Assembly (NCBI GenBank): GCA_002751075.1
Contig: NAOQ01000360.1
Coordinates: 33,746 to 77,941 of the forward strand
Length of the DNA stretch: 44,196 nt
Source of the DNA: Ichthyophonus hoferi
Taxonomy: Eukaryota; Opisthokonta; Ichthyosporea; Ichthyophonida; Ichthyophonidae
Reading direction: 5' to 3'
Shown in pieces: positions 37,301 through 44,196 of this stretch. Position 1 is the first letter of the stretch, and each line of letters begins with the position of its first letter. Under the pieces are notes generated by a model that made no database searches, was not told the DNA's origin, and saw only the letters and a program-made list of their open reading frames with translations. Both the position numbers and the translations under genes were made by a program.

Positions 37301-40300
37301 GAGATTGGACCAGAAATTACGTGACCACCTTAAGGTGAATATATGTATGTGTATGTGTATGTACATATGTTTATGTCTATATATATGTATATGTACGTGT
37401 ATGTAGGCCTCTTATACATAGTCAACCAGTTCTTGGTATTGTTTGTGTGTACACATGCATGCTTTTTTTGTGTAATTTTATTTATGCTACAGCAAATGAG
37501 TGGTCTTTTTTAAATATTTTTCCTCATCCTGGATAACCCATTAGTCTGTCCCAAGTTATTAATTATGTGGCCAATCAGAACACTCGCACCAACTTGTTCA
37601 CAGAAGTCACCTCATCAAGGCCATCCTTCCAACGACCAGGTGATTGGTTGTTTTTTATCCTAGAGCGTGGGATGACATCTGTAGGGGATTGGCTATATTT
37701 ATTTAATTAACTGACATTGATTTGCTGTCATATGCCCTCTGGACCAGTAATATTCAGTTATTGTTCTTTATTTTCTATAATTACCAACCACACTCAATAC
37801 TCAATGCTCTCCTAGTGGCTTTTTTTCATTGGTTTAATCATTACCTTACTAATCATTCCTATGTGTCGTGCTTGATTGGTCCTTTAGCCTATCTTTAATA
37901 TTGCCTCACTGTGCTATGATACTAGTTGTGGTTTTCGAGATATATTGGCTTACAATTGGATGGATACAATTGTGAAGTATATGCGACTGTTGCCCATTGG
38001 TCGGTGCGGCTGTGCTATAGTCTTATCTAGTCTAATATGATGCATTGCGTGTATGATCCATAAAATATGATTTCTTAATTGAAATTTAAAATAACCCGCC
38101 TTTGGTCCTACCTATATGAGGTTATACCACTACTATATCTGGGCATCCACCCGCTAGTACTTACTATATATATATATATATATATATGCAGGCTATATTA
38201 TTCAACCAATCTCTAACATATATGATGTCTCCATGCACACCCCCTCCCCAGTGCTCATTTTGTTGGACAGGACCATTGATCTTCCCACCCTCCTTCACCA
38301 CACGTGGACCTATCAGGCACTGGTACATGACGTATTAGGAATGAAGTCCAATCGGATCAGTATACAGGTACTTATTAATTAATTAATTACCGTAATTGTC
38401 CCTTACCTCCCTATGTAGAGTCTCTACCCTGTGTACACTGCAATCCACCTTTAACTGGGTCTTAGTCCTTATTACCCCACCTTCTTCTCTCTGTCTTTGG
38501 TGGTTGGTAGTGTTCTGCAAGAGTAGAATAAAGATATTATACTATATCATATTATACTATATCATACTATATCATTATAGGAGATACAGTGGGGTATGTG
38601 ATGGGTGCTGGATCCTTTAAGCATCCCTGTAGGCCGTAGCTGCCCTAACACTGTGGGGTATGTATGGCTGTAGAGTCGTACGGAGGACAACCGGCCGGGC
38701 AAGGTTAAGAGCTATGACATCGACACGGCCCGCGATTTCTTTTGGCAGAAACATAGAGGCTCGCCCTTCCCCATTCTACCATGTGAGTGGTTAGATATCA
38801 TACTTGTTATTTCACCTCCTTTTCTCTGACTTCCTGTCTGGTTCCCAAGGGGTGTGATAGTATCCTATATATTGCATAGGTCATGGTGCATGTACGAGAG
38901 ACCTCACGAAAAGGTAAGATGAGAATGAGAAAGTGAACTGTACATATATATAAAGTAGATAGTGGTAAGTACTTTGACAGAAATTAGGGTGGGGGTTTCT
39001 ACTGGAAGGATGACCCAGGTAACCGAATATACAACAACATAATATAATGAAATACAGCGTACTGTATACTTCTATAACACTTTCTACTATGCAGCTGAGG
39101 TGGAGGCCGAGCTCAACAAGTATAAGGAGGAGGCAGCCCAGATGTCAGCCCTATCCTATGCTATTGGGTCAGACCCTAACGCTGTGCCGTACGTACCTAT
39201 CTATCCCCTCCTGGTCCTCCTCGCTCTTTCATAATCCCTGCATGTACACCACCTCTAGTAGTTTAAGTAGAACTGAAATATCTTGAAATATTTTCTAAGT
39301 GGTGCCGAGGTCACTGTACAGGAGGCCATTTCTCTGTGTGATAACAAGTTCCTCACTCCCTCTCCCTCTCCCTCTCTTTTCTAGAGATAATGTTGACCTG
39401 TCGGCCAATGCAAAGCTTCTCACTAGTGCTGTAAGCAACCTACCTGCCCTTACTGAAAAGAAACGTTTGATTGGTAGGTAAACTAGTTTACTTATGGGTG
39501 TGTATGGGGGGAGGGAGGGGGGTCCTATGCAAATTACATCACCGTACCCACCCACATCTATTCTCTAACTCACTCTTTCTGTTTTATTTTTCTCTTTCTT
39601 TCTGTTTATTTCCATTTCGTTATTTCTCTCGGTTTATCTGTATCACATCTCAGCCCTTTGTCTATAGCTTTATACATTATGTTTCTTCTCTCTTATTTAT
39701 TTTCAATTACTTTTGCCACCTGTTATAATATCATAGTATATCTTAGCCAATCCTACCCTATCATGCTATTAATTTACCCCCATTGGTCCTCCCATCATAC
39801 TCTAATCTAGCTCTCTACCAATCACGCCTTATCTTCTTCCCTTCCCATACTCATAATATAACTCTCACCCATTGTCTTTCTATTGGTTCTTTTCATGTTT
39901 TCCTGTTGACCCCTTGTAGTGCCTAATCTGGATTGCTATTTACCTCTTAATGGGTTGTTATTTACCTCTTAATGGTCCTCAGATATGCACACGAGCATTG
40001 CATGGGCGCTATTGGATCATATCAAGACTAGAGGATTGGACATGTTCTTCGAGGTGGAGGAGAGATGTATGAATAGGAGCTACATGGTGCGTAGGAGGCT
40101 TGGCCTTCTCTCTGCTGCATGTATTATATCTGTACTATCTTGGTTCCTCATGTATCACTTGCAGCCTATCATCCTATTGATCATTCCCTCTTTATACCCC
40201 ACCAACACATGTACTATCATGACCTTTTCCAACCAATGATATCAAGCCATTACTCATTAAGACACGTATACACCCATATTAGGAGATACCAATTCAGACC

Positions 40301-42231
40301 GTGCTTAAGGATGAAAAGGGGACCCCTATGGATAAACTCCGCCTATATATTATATACTACCTGACTACCGAGAGTATTCCTGGTATGTGCATGGTTGTAG
40401 CGATGGTAGTGATGGGCTGATTATAAGTATGAATGTATTGTAGGTCAATGGAGGTCATTATAGATCATGCTAGATTAATAAAGATCACTATAGATCTGGG
40501 TAGATTAATACAGCACATGTTACTTACGTACACGATAACACGCCTTTACTCTCCCAGAAAACACACAACAAGAGTGTGAAGCTATCCTACAGGGACTTAT
40601 GATGGATCTATCTTGCATGAACTATGTGAAAAGGTAAGAGGTGTACCATATCGCCTATATGTTCGTGCCTATATATTCGTGTACTTTCCTGCCTCTACTA
40701 CCTGTTGTTCCTGAGAGTACGGTGGGTGGGGAATGGAAGTTGACCCTCAGTTGGCCTTAATTCCAATTGATACAATACAGCCTTGTATTACCTTGGTTTT
40801 AATAGAAGTAATGTGTAAACACGGGTGACAATAACCCTAGAGTGAAGCCATTCAGTCATCTCATGCCTATGCCTTGTGGCTTACTCGCACACAGAATAAA
40901 ACAAATTAGTAAAATGACAGAGTTTAGTGATGATAAAGCCAGTGGGGGGCGGGGAGGCACTAGTGTACTCTCTCGTATGACCAATCAGGTGAGTGCATAC
41001 ACCACTCTATTATATGGGCCAATACATAGGCTAGGGTAGACCACCCTTCCTACACACATAACATAATAACTATACATATATCTACACATATATCAACCTT
41101 TACCTATCTGCCTGTCTCTCTCTCTCTCTCTTTGTCGTGCACCTCTCATGGTGTATATATATTAAGACCATTCTTACAACCACTGATCCTTTTCAGATGT
41201 TTGTCCATGGGACAGACCTTATCAAGCAGGGGGTTAAGAACTTTCTTCCTCCCTCTATTAAACTACCTGCAACACGTATTGTAGAGTAAGTAGTGCCTGA
41301 CAGCCTGTTAATATCTTTTCCTATACTATAGTATATTATACTATGCTTACTTTTTTGTATTTCTATTATTTTTTCAGTTAGGGTTGGTCTCATCATTCCT
41401 TGTTTTGGTCTCTCCCTATCCCTCTCTCTCTCTCCCTATCCCTCTCCCTGTCTCTCTCTCTAACCACTCCCTCACCTTACAGATCCCTAATGGACCAAAA
41501 ACACTCAGCGGAAACCGAAGAATACAGCTATTATGACCCTAAGTGGCTGCGGGCTGCAGAAAACATGACCCGCCTTAAGACTCCCTTCACCGAGGCCATT
41601 GTATTTGTAGTAGGAGGGGGTAATTATGTGGAGTATACCAACCTCAGGGAGTTTGTACAGGTTGGTCCCTGCCATTGAAATTACTGACCTTGCCTATCTC
41701 CCTTATTCCCCTTCGCTCTTGATTGTATATATATGTTTATACCTATATTCTAATTATTTCTATTACTTATATTGCCATTGTGATGGCTCTATCTATTGTA
41801 CCTGTGAGTTCCATAAGCCTAGCAACCACTTATTCATGAACTATAAAACTATAATGAGTTATAAACATAACCGTGTGGGCTGTAGAGGGTCACATGGTCA
41901 CATGTATATAGTTAGTGGGTGTCATAGTTTCCTTCTCTCAGTATTTCATGTTATCTTCATTCTAATGCATTTCATTGCTAAGATTATTTACCATAAATTT
42001 TATACCTGCACCATTATTATCATTATCATTATAATCTGCCATACCCCAGCCTATATCTACAGTCACCTACCGTTTATATTTAATTAAACTCCGTACACAA
42101 TAGCTCAATTCATTAATACAAACACAAACCCACAGAAACAACAAATCCCTAAGATTATCACCTATGGTAGCACGGAACTCCTGACACCCGACAACTTTGT
42201 GAACCAGTTGCAAGAGCTTGGAAAGGCTTAA
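34354..42231 (+). CDS. SLY1: SLY1 / SCFD1, Sec1-Munc18 family protein
   Basis: Sec1/Munc18 protein that clasps the syntaxin-5/Sed5 SNARE and promotes ER-Golgi vesicle fusion. Exons: 34354-34381, 34684-34840, 35529-35619, 35907-36029, 36272-36382, 36815-36881, 37246-37334, 37579-37639, 38252-38367, 38674-38782, 39095-39188, 39385-39473, 39983-40086, 40283-40382, 40558-40633, 40841-40988, 41197-41285, 41483-41660, 42136-42231. Sum 1926 nt, 641 aa (human SCFD1 642), all phases fitting. Family blocks seen are [16 protein letters not shown] (31-46), [72 protein letters not shown] and [14 protein letters not shown] (589-602). It ends QLQELGKA. The first exon is only 28 nt and its GTACGA donor is unusual, so the start is the least sure junction, although [15 protein letters not shown] matches the family well. 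Confidence 0.97.
38165..38187. repeat. TA microsatellite in a SLY1 intron
   Basis: About eleven TA units in intron 8, some 65 bp before the acceptor at 38251. Similar TA runs occur near 1335-1357 and 2593-2612. Confidence 0.85.
41409..41461. repeat. Pyrimidine tract before SLY1 exon 18
   Basis: Over 50 bp of almost pure CT, made of TCTCCCTATCCCTC-type units, ending about 20 bp before the acceptor at 41482. It serves as an extra long polypyrimidine tract. Confidence 0.8.
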
Positions 42232-42262
42232 TGAACTTAATGATATAGGGGAAATACCAGTA

Positions 42263-42268
42263 AATAAA
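42263..42268 (+). terminator. Poly(A) signal of SLY1
   Basis: AATAAA in TAAATAAATA, 32 bp after the stop codon. Confidence 0.65.
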
Positions 42269-43515
42269 TATTTAATATGCTCAGCATTAGTACATTAAAC
42301 TCCGTGAACATATGCAAATTTGAACCTTTGCCATATGATGTTTTGATCTTAGCACTTTGTTTCAGGTGTCTAGTATGTTGAATCATGAAGTCAGCTCACT
42401 AACATGCATCATTGATATGTATTATATCTAGCCATTGTCAAGAACAAAAGGGTGGCCTATTATAGCATTCCGATTAATATATGTTAGCCAGATGAGTAAT
42501 ACTTACTGCAGTCTCTGGCTGGATGAGGTAGAAGAGGAAAGGGTAGGCTAAGGTATTGTGATGACATATAATGTAATATAATATAATATAATTGGTTTAG
42601 TTGATTTTATTTAATGAAGAAATTGCTTTTTCAATTCTAATACCTAGGAAGGATGCTAGTACTAAATTACTAAGTGGAGTATATATAATACTTTTGTATT
42701 GTAATAGCTAGGACGGATGTTAGAACTAAGTATAGTATTGGTTTTACAAGTATCAAACAGTATAGTATAATATAGTATTAGTATTGTATGGTCCAGCATA
42801 GTATAGTATAATATACTATTGTATGATATAGTATTGTATAACATAGTATAGTAGTATAGTATAATCTAGTATTGTATAGTATAGTAGTAGTATTGTATAA
42901 TCTAGTATTATATAGTATAGTAGTATAGTATAATCTAGTATAGTATAGCATAGTTATCTAGTCAACAGGTTGCTACAGGTCGCGGAGTCCTATAAACAAT
43001 AGCACGCAATAAAAATTTAAAGTATATAGGCAATTTACAAGGTTGGTTGCTATATTTTTTATCCGTTAAATAGTTCAAACAAATTAAAAAAATTAAAAAT
43101 TAAATTTAACATTTTAATGACTAGCTGTATTTGAAGCTTACTATTCTAAACCTAGCTCATTGACAGTATAGACATACATAGGAGATATAGCGACATCATT
43201 GAATAATGCAGTGTTTACTACTGCATTGGAACCAGTCCTACAGTAATTTTATTTTCGTAGTCACAACTACTCCAGAAGTATGATGCAAATATACCCAGTA
43301 TATTGCCAATCCGTTTTCCCCGACCGTTACACTCAAGGCAACATTAACTAGGCTATTACAATTAATCAGTGTGGACTCTATATTGTGCAGTGAGAGACAC
43401 TAATAATAATAAGACAGAGCTATATTTGAGCCAAGGACTAAAGGGCCAGAGGACATGTTGGAGTTTTATGTACTAACTAACCTAGTCTAGGAGAAATCTT
43501 TTTAAAAAACACTAT
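42269..43515. other. Intergenic AT-rich region
   Basis: No gene recognised apart from the TAGTATAG tract listed separately. A TTTATT at about 43246 is an AATAAA on the - strand and could end the gene whose last exon lies at 43747-43878. Confidence 0.4.
42740..42955. repeat. TAGTATA-type tandem tract
   Basis: Over 200 bp of irregular TAGTATAGTATAATATAGTATTG units. One phase of it is repeated as a longer block (TAGTATAGTATAATCTAGTAT) two to three times. The sequence is a low-complexity expansion with no coding sense. Confidence 0.85.
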
Positions 43516-43549
43516 CTACCATATATAGATAGATATATATATATGGTAG
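43516..43549. repeat. Perfect 12-bp inverted repeat
   Basis: Arms CTACCATATATA (43516-43527) and TATATATGGTAG (43538-43549), loop of ten bases. A GA run (about 43646-43662) lies about 100 bp further on. Confidence 0.85.
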
Positions 43550-43746
43550 GATCAGCAATAAATATCACATGTACATAAAAAGCTACATGAAATAAATACA
43601 CTTGTATACATTCGAGGGTATGAACGCATGAGATTGAAATAGAAGAGAGAGAGAGAGAGAGGGGGAGAAAGATATATATATATAAAATAAAAAAACAACG
43701 CAAACAAAACCAAGGAAACCAGAAGCACACATGTATGCATATATCC

Positions 43747-43878
43747 CTATTCAGTAATTTCCATATGCCCATCCCCCTCGTTCGACTTGCTATTGGTAGA
43801 GGTTGTCAAATGGAGTGAGCTCTCAGGCATGGACAGCGGGGCAAAACCCTGTGGGTACAGGCTAGTCCCACCATGGTT
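43747..43878 (-). CDS. Probable last exon of a gene running off the window
   Basis: Read on the - strand, a CTGTCTTAG acceptor is followed by 43 open codons and a TAG stop (43747-43749). The peptide begins NHGGTSLYPQGFAPLSMPES and ends GDGHMEITE; it is Ser/Thr-rich with an acidic end, typical of a disordered tail. Its composition is richer in GC than its flanks, as for other exons here. No family can be named from this tail, and the upstream exons lie beyond 44196 or were not found. Confidence 0.45.
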   Translation of the reverse strand, partial: NHGGTSLYPQGFAPLSMPESSLHLTTSTNSKSNEGDGHMEITE

Positions 43879-44196
43879 CTAAGACAGCATGCCAGAAGGT
43901 AATGTCAATAAGTCTGTATAGTCACATCGTAGGCGACCATGGAAATATCATTGGAACAGAGAAAATAGACTCATCATAGTATAGAGTACGTATAGACTAA
44001 GTTGTAGCCCGAGAGGATGCGAGATTGAAAAAGGCTTGTAGCAGCCAACAGTTAGTAGTAATACAAATACATAAATATATATATACATAAAAATATCATT
44101 TGTATTAATAAGAACACGTGTTTACATGCATGAATAAGATCAAGTCATACACTTACTTCTACACACCTAATTCCCTTTCTATAATCCAACCTATAT
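43879..44196. other. Possible intron of the - strand gene at the window end
   Basis: AT-rich with no convincing further exon on either strand. If the exon at 43747-43878 is real, this is intron sequence upstream of it. Confidence 0.35.

Noticed and set aside
41626-42087. 153-codon + strand frame
   Set aside because: It starts in SLY1 exon 18 out of frame and runs through the last intron; hydrophobic and repetitive, with no support as a gene.
1-44196. CRISPR array, rRNA, tRNA, bacterial operon, or complete transposon
   Set aside because: None of the hallmarks were seen; the splice structure shows a eukaryotic nuclear locus, and no terminal repeats with a transposase or reverse transcriptase were found.

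Overview
This window is eukaryotic nuclear DNA. Genes are split by many GT-AG introns, have AATAAA-type poly(A) signals and TATA boxes, and the DNA is AT-rich. The products suggest an opisthokont (fungus, protist relative or small invertebrate), but I cannot place the lineage. The 2-Cys glutathione peroxidase looks fungal or plant-like, while the secreted chitin-binding protein is of the CBM14/peritrophin kind seen mainly in animals.

Layout, left to right. (1) 45-2054, + strand: the 3' half of an LKB1/CaMKK-type protein kinase. (2) 3204-8398, - strand: a SNX4/Atg24-like sorting nexin (PX + BAR) in at least ten exons, tail to tail with the kinase. (3) 8.4-21.6 kb: a long AT-rich block, poor in genes. 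It holds an orphan exon-like segment, a 219-bp tandem duplication, unassigned coding-like fragments, an intronless glutathione peroxidase (14739-15230), a decayed RhoGAP gene (- strand), a GC-rich palindrome island and a heat-shock-element-like triplet. (4) 21639-27903, +: Obg-like ATPase OLA1 in 14 exons, 395 aa. (5) 27.9-34.35 kb: a second AT-rich block with a 268-bp tandem duplication and an intronless secreted chitin-binding protein (31483-31965). (6) 34354-42231, +: Sec1/Munc18 protein SLY1 (SCFD1) in 19 exons, 641 aa. (7) 42.2-44.2 kb: simple repeats and the probable last exon of a - strand gene that runs off the window.

Exon chains for SNX4, OLA1 and SLY1 were built by hand from splice signals, phase and family similarity. 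All junctions keep the reading frame, and the OLA1 and SLY1 lengths match the usual family lengths almost exactly. The genes form no evident pathway: two act in membrane traffic (SNX4 in endosome recycling/autophagy, SLY1 in ER-Golgi fusion), OLA1 is a translation/stress ATPase, and GPx is a peroxide scavenger or sensor.

The main organisational signal is a contrast between two compartments. Intron-rich housekeeping genes have introns peppered with ATTGG/CCAAT. The AT-rich blocks carry intronless genes, relics and tandem duplications. I saw no CRISPR array, tRNA or rRNA, and no complete transposon or virus-like element.
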